A DNA stretch of 38,550 nt from NCBI GenBank assembly GCA_902591535.1, contig CACJBA010000011.1, positions 1 to 38,550 on the forward strand, given 5' to 3'. Made by a program: the position numbers and the translations under genes. Below the pieces are notes generated by a model. The model was not told where the DNA came from and ran no database searches. It saw only the letters and a list, made by a program, of their open reading frames with translations. Below are positions 27,533-35,368 of the stretch, in pieces. Origin of the DNA: an uncultured Pelagibacteraceae bacterium (GTDB lineage: Bacteria > Pseudomonadota > Alphaproteobacteria > Pelagibacterales > Pelagibacteraceae). Numbering within the stretch: position 1 is the first letter of the stretch; each line of letters begins with the position of its first letter.

Positions 27533-29259
27533 TGGAAATTTATAAAGATCTATCAAATCCGGCATCGCAAGAGTTTGAAAAATTACTGAACAGCCAGCTT
27601 TCAAAGATACAAATAGAAGAAGGTAAAATTATCGAAGGTAAAATAAACAAGATTACTGAAAAATTTGTATTTTTATTCGTTGAAGGACTAAAATCTGAAC
27701 CAGTTCTAGATATTAACGAATTAAAAAATATGGGCCTTTCTGAAAAAATAAAAATTGGAGAGACTATTTCAGTACTTTTAGAAAGAATTGAAGATAAAAA
27801 TGGTGAAGTTTTAGTATCAGCTAGCAAAGCTCAAAAAATTAAAGGTTGGGATAAATTAGTTGAGGCATATGAAAAAAATGAACCAATAATGGGCAAAATA
27901 ACTTCTAAATGTAAAGGTGGTTGCATAGTTGAGCACATTGATACTGGATCATTGATGTTTTTACCAGGATCTCAAATCAGTGATAAACCTTTAAAAGATA
28001 TAAGTCATTTAATGAATGAACCTCAGAAATTTGCGCTTATTAAACTGGACAAAGTTAGAGGTAATGCATGTGTATCTAGAAGAGAAATTATCTCCTCATT
28101 CAAAAAAGAGGATAAAGCGAAAATCATTGAAAAGTATAAAGTTGGTGACATTATTAAAAATGCAGAGGTAAAAGGATACAGCTCTTTTGGTTGTTTCTTT
28201 AATGTAAATGGAGAATTAGATGTATTAGTACATTTACAAGAAATTTCTTACTCCAGGGTAAACCATCCTGATGAAGTATTTAACATTGGTGAGAAACATG
28301 ATCTAAAAGTGATTAGTGTTGACAAAGAAAAACTTCAAGTTGGTTGTTCTGTAAAACAACTTTCTCCAGACCCTTTTGAACATATAGAAAATTATGAACT
28401 CAACAAAATTTATAAAGTAAAAGTAGTGAAACTAATGGATTTTGGAGCATTTTGTGAGCTAGAACCTGGATTAACAACTTTACTTCACTCAAGTGAACTA
28501 AGCTGGACTAAAAAAAATATTTCAGCAAAAAAAATGTTTAAAGTAGGAGATGAAATTGATTGTATAATAACTGAAATTGATAAAGAAAAAAGACGAGTTG
28601 CCATCTCTCATAGATTGACACAAGAAAACCCTTTTGAAACATTTGAAAAGAAATATCCTGTAGGCAGTATTGTTCAGGGTGAAATTGTTAATAAAAATGA
28701 ATACTCACTATTTGTAAAAATAGAAGATTTAGATATAGATGCATTTTTACATTGCAATGACTTAACTTATTTAAATAACGGCGAGGAAGAGTTAGCTAGG
28801 TATAAAAAAGGAGATAAAATTAAAGTTAAAGTTTTAGAAATGAAGTCTTCTGAGCAGAAAATTAGAGTTGGTTTAAGACAAACTCAAGCAGATCCATTTG
28901 ATTGGTTCAAAGATAAATCTAAAAATCAAACTATAACAGTCAAAGTTGTTTCAACGGACAATAAAGGTTTAATCGTAAGGCCAGAAAACTGTGAAATGGA
29001 TTTTCAAATTAAAAAATCAGCGATAGCAATAAATGCTGCAGATGCTAGACCAAGTAGATGGACAGGTGGTGAAAAACTAGACTGCGCAATAGCTGAATTA
29101 GATTTGAATAAACGTAAAGTAACCTTAAGCATCAAATTGCTCGAGGAAATTGAGAAAAAAGAAGCTTTAGAAAAATATGGATCTGAAGGATCAGGTAAAA
29201 ATTTACCTTTCTCTTCATTATCTGAAGATCTCAAAAAAAAAGAAGAAAAGAAAGAATAA
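27532..29259 (+). CDS. rpsA: 30S ribosomal protein S1
   Basis: S1 binds mRNA on the 30S subunit and aids initiation on weakly Shine-Dalgarno messages, relevant here because few genes show strong ribosome sites. I start at the ATG at 27532, overlapping the cmk stop as TAATG (575 residues); the frame is open further upstream to 27484 but that part lies inside cmk. Six S1 repeats can be traced, for example GDIIKNAEVKGYSSFGCF, NKIYKVKVVKLMDFGAF and GSIVQGEIVNKNEYSLFV, with a final degenerate one. A Lys/Glu tail ends the protein. It is followed by ihfB after 16 nt, the usual proteobacterial order. Confidence 0.97.
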   Translation: MEIYKDLSNPASQEFEKLLNSQLSKIQIEEGKIIEGKINKITEKFVFLFVEGLKSEPVLDINELKNMGLSEKIKIGETISVLLERIEDKNGEVLVSASKAQKIKGWDKLVEAYEKNEPIMGKITSKCKGGCIVEHIDTGSLMFLPGSQISDKPLKDISHLMNEPQKFALIKLDKVRGNACVSRREIISSFKKEDKAKIIEKYKVGDIIKNAEVKGYSSFGCFFNVNGELDVLVHLQEISYSRVNHPDEVFNIGEKHDLKVISVDKEKLQVGCSVKQLSPDPFEHIENYELNKIYKVKVVKLMDFGAFCELEPGLTTLLHSSELSWTKKNISAKKMFKVGDEIDCIITEIDKEKRRVAISHRLTQENPFETFEKKYPVGSIVQGEIVNKNEYSLFVKIEDLDIDAFLHCNDLTYLNNGEEELARYKKGDKIKVKVLEMKSSEQKIRVGLRQTQADPFDWFKDKSKNQTITVKVVSTDNKGLIVRPENCEMDFQIKKSAIAINAADARPSRWTGGEKLDCAIAELDLNKRKVTLSIKLLEEIEKKEALEKYGSEGSGKNLPFSSLSEDLKKKEEKKE

Positions 29260-29275
29260 TTGAAGAAGATTTAAA

Positions 29276-29566
29276 TTGGCGATTGTAAAATCAAAGCTTT
29301 TAAAACAACTTTCAAATAGTTACCCCAATTTTTTAAAAAAAGACCTTGAAAAATTTACTAATATTATTTTGAACGAAATTAAAAGAGCTCTAAGACGTGG
29401 GGATGGTGTTGAATTAAGAAATTTTGGCACATTTAGAGTAAAAACACAAAAAGCTTCAATTAGAAGGAACCCTAAAACTGGAGAAAAAGTTGCAGTCCCA
29501 GAAAAAAAAGTAATATCTTGGAAAATGAGTAAAGAAATGTTTAAAAAGATAAACAATGAAGAGTAA
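29276..29566 (+). CDS. ihfB: Integration host factor beta subunit (HU/IHF family)
   Basis: A DNA-bending histone-like protein. The best start is a TTG at 29276 preceded by a GAAGAAG purine stretch, giving MAIVKSKLLKQLS and 96 residues, the family length. The DNA-binding arm has RNFGTFRVKTQKASIRRNPKTGE (about 48-70) with the intercalating Pro of R-N-P. Its position after rpsA favours IHF-beta over HU. It overlaps pyrF by 11 nt. Confidence 0.93.
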   Translation: MAIVKSKLLKQLSNSYPNFLKKDLEKFTNIILNEIKRALRRGDGVELRNFGTFRVKTQKASIRRNPKTGEKVAVPEKKVISWKMSKEMFKKINNEE

Positions 29567-30224
29567 GATATTCATAGCATGTGACACGACTAGCGTTTCA
29601 AAGGTTAAAAAAATAATAAAAAATACTCAAACATCAAAATTGAAAGTTGGTTATAAATTTGGACTAGAGTTTTTAAACTCTAAAAATGGAAGAAAGTTTG
29701 TGTCTAAACTAAACAATCAAATTACATTTGGAGATTTTAAGTTTTCAGATATTCCTAACACTTGTGTATCAGCAGTAAAAGCAATTAAAGATCTTAAATT
29801 TAATTATTGCACTATGCACATAAGCTCAGGCTTAGAAGCGTTAAAAGCAGCTAAAAAGGTTTCTGGAAAAACCAAAATAATTGGTGTTTCAATTCTAACT
29901 TCTTTAGATAACAAGGCTTTAAACGAAATAGGTTACAATAAAGATGTAAAAAAATTAGTAGCTCATCAGGCGAAACTTGCACAAAAAGCAAAGTTGGATG
30001 CTATTGTTTGTAGTGCTCAAGAAGTAAAAATTGTAAGAAAATTTTTTAAAAAAGAAATTATTACGCCTGGGATAAGGTTTAATTCAAAAAAAGGAGATCA
30101 AAAAAGAGTTCTCTCCCCAAAAGCAGCATTAAGAAATGGCAGTGATTGGCTTGTAATTGGAAGACCTATTACTAAAGGAAATATTAAAAATAATATTAAA
30201 AAATTAATTGATCATTTAAACTGA
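29556..30224 (+). CDS. pyrF: Orotidine 5'-phosphate decarboxylase
   Basis: The final step of UMP synthesis. The 222-residue TIM-barrel shows ACD (Asp10), KVGYKFG (30-36), and the catalytic D-x-K-x-x-D at Asp60, Lys62, Asp65 (DFKFSDIPNT). ITPGIRF and the phosphate-binding VIGRPITK near the C-terminus complete the set. It overlaps ihfB by 11 nt and trpF by 1 nt (TGATG), so it belongs to the same message. Confidence 0.95.
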   Translation: MKSKIFIACDTTSVSKVKKIIKNTQTSKLKVGYKFGLEFLNSKNGRKFVSKLNNQITFGDFKFSDIPNTCVSAVKAIKDLKFNYCTMHISSGLEALKAAKKVSGKTKIIGVSILTSLDNKALNEIGYNKDVKKLVAHQAKLAQKAKLDAIVCSAQEVKIVRKFFKKEIITPGIRFNSKKGDQKRVLSPKAALRNGSDWLVIGRPITKGNIKNNIKKLIDHLN

Positions 30225-30853
30225 TGATCAAGGGGTGTAAAATCTGTGGGATTTCAGATCCTGATACTTTAAATTTTTTAATTAATCACCCTCACCCACC
30301 AAAGTTTGTAGGATTTATATGTAACTATCCAAAAAGTTCTAGATATGTTGAATATGAAAATTTAAAAAAACTTTTAAAAATAAATCCAAAAAAAAGTTAC
30401 TATGTTGCTGTTCTTGTTAAACCAAATAGAGAAATTTTAGAAAAAATTCAAAAGTTACCTTTTGATTACTATCAATTATACGATTGCTCCCCAGAGGAAA
30501 TAAAAGAGATAAAACAAAAATATAAAAAGAAAATTATTACAGCTTTTACAATAAAATCAGAATCTGATTTGACCAATTATAAATTATATTCTGATGTTAC
30601 TGACATTTACCTATTTGATAGTAAGGGATATGAGAAAAGCCAGTCCTTTGATCATGACTTGATTAAAAATATTAAGGTAAATAAGGAATTAATGATTGCT
30701 GGTAATATTCAATACAATGATGATCTTAAAAATTACAAAAAATTAGTAAATTTTATAGATTTATCTGGTGGCGTAGAAACATCTGGATTAAAAGACTTAT
30801 CCAAAATAGAATTTTTTTTAAAAAAAGTTAACGAAATTAAAAATGAAGCTTAA
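30224..30853 (+). CDS. trpF: Phosphoribosylanthranilate isomerase (divergent TrpF)
   Basis: It isomerises phosphoribosylanthranilate to CdRP in tryptophan synthesis. The 209-residue protein retains KICGI with the general base Cys8, YPKSSRYV, and a C-terminal FIDLSGGVETSG with the expected general-acid Asp region before the product-phosphate loop. The region between is weakly conserved: GFICNYPKSSRY stands where GFVFYPKSPRY is usual. Its neighbours trpB and trpA support the assignment. It overlaps trpB by 11 nt. Confidence 0.9.
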   Translation: MIKGCKICGISDPDTLNFLINHPHPPKFVGFICNYPKSSRYVEYENLKKLLKINPKKSYYVAVLVKPNREILEKIQKLPFDYYQLYDCSPEEIKEIKQKYKKKIITAFTIKSESDLTNYKLYSDVTDIYLFDSKGYEKSQSFDHDLIKNIKVNKELMIAGNIQYNDDLKNYKKLVNFIDLSGGVETSGLKDLSKIEFFLKKVNEIKNEA

Positions 30854-32072
30854 AAAAGGTATTCCATTAATTGATCAACACAATCAACAAGGTTTCTGGG
30901 GAGAAAAGTTTGGTGGTAGTTTTATACCAGAAACTTTAAAAAAACCTGTAGAAGATTTAACAAAAGAATTTAAAAAACTAAGAAATGATAAAAGATTTTT
31001 AAAAAAAAGAGATTATTATTTTAAAAATTACATAGGCTCTCCGACATCTTTAGTAAAATTAGAAAATTTATCTAATCATTTGGGTGGTGCTCAAATATGG
31101 GCCAAAGTTGTATCGGAGGCTAATGGTGGTGCCCACAAAATATATAATGCAACTGTTCATGCCTTAATATGTAAGGCTATGGGAAAAAAATATATTGTTG
31201 GTGACACTGGCGCTGGTTATGCAGGTAAAATGCTAAGTATGGCTGCAAAGAAATTTGGTCTTAAATGTAAAATTTTCATGGGTGCTAAAGACATCAAAAG
31301 ACAAAAACCTAATTGTGATGCTATGAGAAAAAATGGTGCTGAAATAGTTCCTGTATATTCAGGCAGCCAAACCTTGGTCGATGCAGTCAGTGAGTGTATG
31401 AGATATTGGGTATCAAATTGTGACACTACACATATGTGTGTTGGAAGTACAGTTGGTCCAAATATATTTGTAAAAATTTGTGGATGGAGTACAGCACAAA
31501 TTTCAAGAGAATTAAAAATACAAATTAAACAAGAATTCAAAAAAATTCCAAAAAAAATTAAATTGATTAACTGTGTGGGAGGTGGAAGTTCAGCATATGG
31601 TTTTTGGAGTGAATTTATAGATTTTAATAAATCGCAAATAGAATTAGTTGGTGTAGAGGCTGGAGGTCCAAAAAAATCAAAACTCCATGCCGCTCCTTTG
31701 AGTAGAAATGCCAAAATTGGAATTTTACATGGTGCAGCTTCTTATGTTTGTCAAAACAATGAAGGTCAAATTAATGATACTGAATCAATTAGTGCTGGAT
31801 TAGACTATCCAGGTGTCAGTCCAATACATTGTTTTTTAAAAGATACAAAACGAGCTAGATACACTTATGCAACTGATGAGGATGCATTAAAAGCACATGT
31901 GATGGTAACTAAATTTGAAAAACTTAATCCAAGTTTAGAACCTAGTCATGCATTTGCTGAGGCGATAAAAATTGCCCCAAAATTAAGCAAAGACACAATT
32001 ATAATTGTTAACTCTTGTGGTGATGCTAAAAAAGATAGAGATATCTTAAGAGAAAGGTTGGGTAAAAATTAA
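30843..32072 (+). CDS. trpB: Tryptophan synthase beta subunit-like PLP enzyme (divergent TrpB)
   Basis: TrpB condenses serine and indole on PLP. The 409-residue length and overall pattern fit: FGGSFIPETL, PLP lysine Lys99 in GGAHK, GGGSS (246-250), ISAGLDYPGVSP with Asp321, and SLEPSHA with Glu366. Several usually invariant elements are changed. The KREDLNHTG strand before the lysine is KVVSEANGG. ETGAGQHG is DTGAGYAG, so the catalytic Glu (Glu109 in Salmonella) is Asp121. VNLSGRGDKD is VNSCGDAKKD, with Cys392 at the Ser that contacts the PLP nitrogen. GPHPFP is GPNIFV. The gene is intact and co-transcribed with trpF and trpA, so decay is unlikely; altered kinetics or a different acceptor are possible. 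Confidence 0.88.
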   Translation: MKLKKGIPLIDQHNQQGFWGEKFGGSFIPETLKKPVEDLTKEFKKLRNDKRFLKKRDYYFKNYIGSPTSLVKLENLSNHLGGAQIWAKVVSEANGGAHKIYNATVHALICKAMGKKYIVGDTGAGYAGKMLSMAAKKFGLKCKIFMGAKDIKRQKPNCDAMRKNGAEIVPVYSGSQTLVDAVSECMRYWVSNCDTTHMCVGSTVGPNIFVKICGWSTAQISRELKIQIKQEFKKIPKKIKLINCVGGGSSAYGFWSEFIDFNKSQIELVGVEAGGPKKSKLHAAPLSRNAKIGILHGAASYVCQNNEGQINDTESISAGLDYPGVSPIHCFLKDTKRARYTYATDEDALKAHVMVTKFEKLNPSLEPSHAFAEAIKIAPKLSKDTIIIVNSCGDAKKDRDILRERLGKN

Positions 32073-32872
32073 TGAATTCATTAATCAACAAAACTTTCTC
32101 AGCTGCAAAAGAAGAAAATAGACCTGCTTTACTGACATATACTGTCGCTGGAGATAATACTAAAAAAAAATCTTTAGAAATATTAAAATCAATTTCAAAT
32201 TATGCTGATATTTGTGAATTAGGTTTTCCACATAACACACCTATAGCTGATGGAGGACAAATACAAACAAGTGCTTACCGGGCAATTAAAAATGGTATAA
32301 AAATTAATGATGTATTTTCAATTGCAAAAGATTTTAAAAAGGTAAAAATAAATAAACCAATTATACTGATGGGCTATTACAATATGATTTATCAATATAA
32401 TGAAAATAAATTTTTAGAAAAATGCAAAAAATCAAAAGTTGATGGTTTAATCGTTGTTGATTTACCTTATCCAGAAAATAAAAATTTTGCATCAAAATGT
32501 AAAAAAAAAGGAATTAATTTTATTCAATTGGTTTCACCAACTACTTCCCAGATAAGATTAAAAAAAATAATAAAAGATTCACACGACATGATTTATTATA
32601 TAAGTATGTTATCCACAACAGGTGGGAAGCTTAAAGTATCCCCAAAGAAAATATTAGAAAAATACAACATAATAAAAAAACAGAATAAATCTAAAAATGT
32701 TGTTATTGGCTTTGGTATTACAGAAAAAACCATCCAATCTCTTAAAAAAGCTGATGGTTTAGTTGTTGGTAGTGCAATTTGTAAAGAAATTTCTAAATCT
32801 ATTGAAAAGAGACAAAATCCTGTCACAAATGTTACTAATATCGTTAGGAGATTAAAGAATAAAATTCAATGA
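32072..32872 (+). CDS. trpA: Tryptophan synthase alpha subunit (divergent TrpA)
   Basis: TrpA cleaves indole-glycerol phosphate and channels indole to TrpB. The 266-residue protein keeps both catalytic acids at the classical positions, Glu49 (CELGFP) and Asp60 (IADGGQIQ). The intervening loop, usually PFSDP, is PHNTP (53-57). Loop 6, usually SRSGVTG, is SMLSTTGG. A phosphate-binding FGITE and VVGSAI are seen near the end. Changes in TrpA match those in TrpB, suggesting co-evolution. It overlaps trpB by 1 nt and accD by 4 nt. Confidence 0.92.
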   Translation: MNSLINKTFSAAKEENRPALLTYTVAGDNTKKKSLEILKSISNYADICELGFPHNTPIADGGQIQTSAYRAIKNGIKINDVFSIAKDFKKVKINKPIILMGYYNMIYQYNENKFLEKCKKSKVDGLIVVDLPYPENKNFASKCKKKGINFIQLVSPTTSQIRLKKIIKDSHDMIYYISMLSTTGGKLKVSPKKILEKYNIIKKQNKSKNVVIGFGITEKTIQSLKKADGLVVGSAICKEISKSIEKRQNPVTNVTNIVRRLKNKIQ

Positions 32873-33798
32873 ACTGGATAACAAAAATAATTAAAGCAGG
32901 TGAAAAAATTAAAACTGCTATACGTGAAAGAGCTACAAAAGAGGATATTGCAAAAAGTGATTGGACATCATGTTGCAAGGGTCCAATTTTAAAAAAAGAT
33001 TTAGAGGAAAACTTGTGGGTATGTCCAGACTGTAAGCGCCATCACAGAATAAAACCACATCAAAGATTTGATATATTGTTTGGAAAAAATAATTACGAGA
33101 TTTTCAAAACTCCTATACCAAAAGACGATCCACTAAATTGGACAGACTCTAAACCTTACAAAGAAAGATTAAAAAGTGCCCGAAAAAAAACAGGATTAGA
33201 ATGTGGAATGATGGTTGTTTCTGGAAAAATTAATAATATTAAAATTACTGCTGTAGCCTCTGATTTTGATTTTTTAGGAGCTTCAATGGCAGCGGCAGAA
33301 GGTGAAGCTTTTTTATATGGGGTACAACATGCCATAGAAAATCAAACACCGTTTTTGTGTATTAGTGCTGGAGGAGGAATGAGAATGATGGAAAGTTTAA
33401 TTTCTTTATCTCAAATGACAAGAACAACACTTGCAATTAATGAATTAAAAAAAAATGGACTACCATATTTAGTTTGCATAACTGATCCAACAGCAGGCGG
33501 TATTACTGCATCGTACGCTATGTTAGGTGATATTCACATTGCAGAACCAGGAGCTTTAATTGCATTTGCGGGTGCAAGAGTAATTCAAGGAACTGTTAAA
33601 GAAGAGCTACCTGAAGGTTTCCAAAAAAGTGAATATGTTGAAAAAACTGGTTTTGTTGATTTAATTGTTGAGCGTAAAGAGCTTGCATCAAAAATTGGAA
33701 CTTTATTATCAATATTGTTAAAGAAAAACTCTGATATAAGTGCTGAACAAAATGAAACTTCAGAAGATAGTCAGTCGCTTACAAGAGCTGCATCCTAA
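32869..33798 (+). CDS. accD: Acetyl-CoA carboxylase carboxyltransferase subunit beta
   Basis: Partner of AccA in malonyl-CoA synthesis. The 309-residue sequence starts MNWITKIIKAGEKIK and continues through SAGGGMRMMESL, TDPTAGGITASYAMLGDI and AEPGALIAFAGARVI to LPEGFQKSEY. The N-terminal zinc ribbon, normally two CxxC pairs, has an intact second pair (Cys52, Cys55), but the first is two adjacent residues, Cys35-Cys36, with one residue fewer. ASGG in the acyl-CoA site is AGGG. It sits in the conserved trpA-accD-folC order, with a 4-nt overlap to trpA. Confidence 0.95.
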   Translation: MNWITKIIKAGEKIKTAIRERATKEDIAKSDWTSCCKGPILKKDLEENLWVCPDCKRHHRIKPHQRFDILFGKNNYEIFKTPIPKDDPLNWTDSKPYKERLKSARKKTGLECGMMVVSGKINNIKITAVASDFDFLGASMAAAEGEAFLYGVQHAIENQTPFLCISAGGGMRMMESLISLSQMTRTTLAINELKKNGLPYLVCITDPTAGGITASYAMLGDIHIAEPGALIAFAGARVIQGTVKEELPEGFQKSEYVEKTGFVDLIVERKELASKIGTLLSILLKKNSDISAEQNETSEDSQSLTRAAS

Positions 33799-35020
33799 AG
33801 AAATAGATTTAAGTCTAGATCGTATTCAAAGTCTCTGCAAAAAATTAGGCAACCCTCAAGATAAAATCAAAGCAATTTCAATTGTTGGTACCAATGGAAA
33901 GTACTCAACTATCCAAGCAATGTTTTCTATTTTAAAGGAAGCAAATTTCAATTGTAATATCTACACTAGTCCTCATATCAAAAGTATCAATGAAAGGTTT
34001 GTTTTTAATAATGAAGAATTGAATGATGAAGATTTGGCAAATTTACTTGAAGAAGTTGAGGAAGCTAACAATGGTGAACCAATTACTTTTTTTGAAATAC
34101 TGACTGCAGCTTATTTTTTAAAAGCATCTCAATACCCAGATAATTTAAATTTAATTGAAAGTGGATTATTCTTTAGATTTGACGCTACTAATATCTTAAA
34201 AAATAACCTTGCTAGCGTCGTAACATCTATTGGCCTTGATCATTTAGATTGGTTACCTGAAAATGAACAAACTGTTGAAAAAATTATTTTTGAGAAAACA
34301 TCAAGCCTTTTAAACTCAAATATTATAGTTGCAAAACAAAGTACTAATAAAATCAAAGAAAATATTAAAAAAACAATATCAAATAACAGATCAAATAAGT
34401 TTTTCCATAATGAAAATTATAGTTTTACAATGCAAGAAAATGACTTCTTTTATTATGAAGATCAATTTGGGGGAATAAAATTACCTATACCAAATGTTAA
34501 AGGTCAATTTCAATTAGAAAATGTCTCAACAGCAATTGCGACCCTAAGAATTTTGAAAGATTTAAAAATTAAAGATGACCACATTAAAAAAGGTATTTTA
34601 AAAATAAATTGTATTGCAAGATTACAAGAAATTAAATCTGGAAAACTTAAAGAGCTTGTAAAAGATCACAAACTTTATGTTGATGGATCTCATAACCCAT
34701 TGGGAGCAAAAGTTTTGAATGAATACTTGGAAAGTTTACATTGCAATAAACACATCATTCTTGGAATGATGGCTAATAAAGATCATAATGAATATATGAG
34801 TTTCTTTAAGGATATTTCTACATTGACTACAATAGATATACCTAATCAACCTAATTCAATTAAAGGAGAAGAGCTTAAAGATAAGCTAAACGGCTTTTCT
34901 AATATTAATTATAAGGAAAGTATAGAAGATGCTTTAAAGTCAATCCCAGTAAAAGAAAACGATATAATACTGATTACTGGATCGTTATATCTTGCGGGTG
35001 AAGTTTTAAATTTAAATTAG
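33752..35020 (+). CDS. folC: Bifunctional dihydrofolate synthase / folylpolyglutamate synthase
   Basis: It adds glutamate to dihydropteroate and to folates. I start at the ATG at 33752 (MKLQKIVSRLQELHP, 422 residues); an in-frame GTG at 33740 is less likely. This makes a 47-nt overlap with accD. The Mur-ligase fold shows VGTNGKYST (45-53), where the P-loop is usually GTNGKGS, so a Gly is Tyr51. YTSPHI and SIGLDHLDWL follow, then DGSHNPLGA. The motif EVGLGGRLDATN is ESGLFFRFDATN (136-147). The family is clear, but two ATP/Mg motifs are unusual. Convergent with trxA, overlapping by 4 nt. Confidence 0.93.
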   Translation: MKLQKIVSRLQELHPKEIDLSLDRIQSLCKKLGNPQDKIKAISIVGTNGKYSTIQAMFSILKEANFNCNIYTSPHIKSINERFVFNNEELNDEDLANLLEEVEEANNGEPITFFEILTAAYFLKASQYPDNLNLIESGLFFRFDATNILKNNLASVVTSIGLDHLDWLPENEQTVEKIIFEKTSSLLNSNIIVAKQSTNKIKENIKKTISNNRSNKFFHNENYSFTMQENDFFYYEDQFGGIKLPIPNVKGQFQLENVSTAIATLRILKDLKIKDDHIKKGILKINCIARLQEIKSGKLKELVKDHKLYVDGSHNPLGAKVLNEYLESLHCNKHIILGMMANKDHNEYMSFFKDISTLTTIDIPNQPNSIKGEELKDKLNGFSNINYKESIEDALKSIPVKENDIILITGSLYLAGEVLNLN

Positions 35021-35334
35021 ATATTTTTATCTAAAAATTCCTTCATGTGACTTTCGGGAACTCCACCAACTTTTCTATCTACTTCTACACCTTTTTTATA
35101 GATAATAACTGTTGGAACACCTCTGATACCTGCTGCACTTCCGGTATTTATTCCACCGTCTTCAACATCAGCATAATAGAAACCAGCCTTATCTTTATAT
35201 TCATCAGATAACTTATCCATTACTGGTTTTAGTGCCTTACATGGACCACACCACTCAGCTGAAAACTGGATGACTGAAACATCTTCATTTTTAATTTTAG
35301 TATCAAAATCTTCGTCTTTAAAGTTTGTAAGCAT
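35017..35334 (-). CDS. trxA: Thioredoxin
   Basis: A 105-residue general disulfide reductant. The active site is WCGPCK with Cys29 and Cys32, and the cis-proline loop RGVPT follows at about 75. Length is that of a one-domain cytosolic thioredoxin without signal peptide. It is next to folC, as in other Alphaproteobacteria, but convergent with it. It lies 34 nt downstream of the exonuclease I gene on the same strand, so it may be the end of that transcript. Confidence 0.96.
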   Translation of the reverse strand: MLTNFKDEDFDTKIKNEDVSVIQFSAEWCGPCKALKPVMDKLSDEYKDKAGFYYADVEDGGINTGSAAGIRGVPTVIIYKKGVEVDRKVGGVPESHMKEFLDKNI

Positions 35335-35368
35335 ATTTCCTTTCTATTAATTAGAGCCTTAAAGTCAA

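Noticed and set aside
31217..31714. A 165-codon open frame on the minus strand
   Set aside because: It lies wholly inside trpB, has no family resemblance, and is the kind of antisense frame expected opposite Lys/Asn-rich coding sequence.
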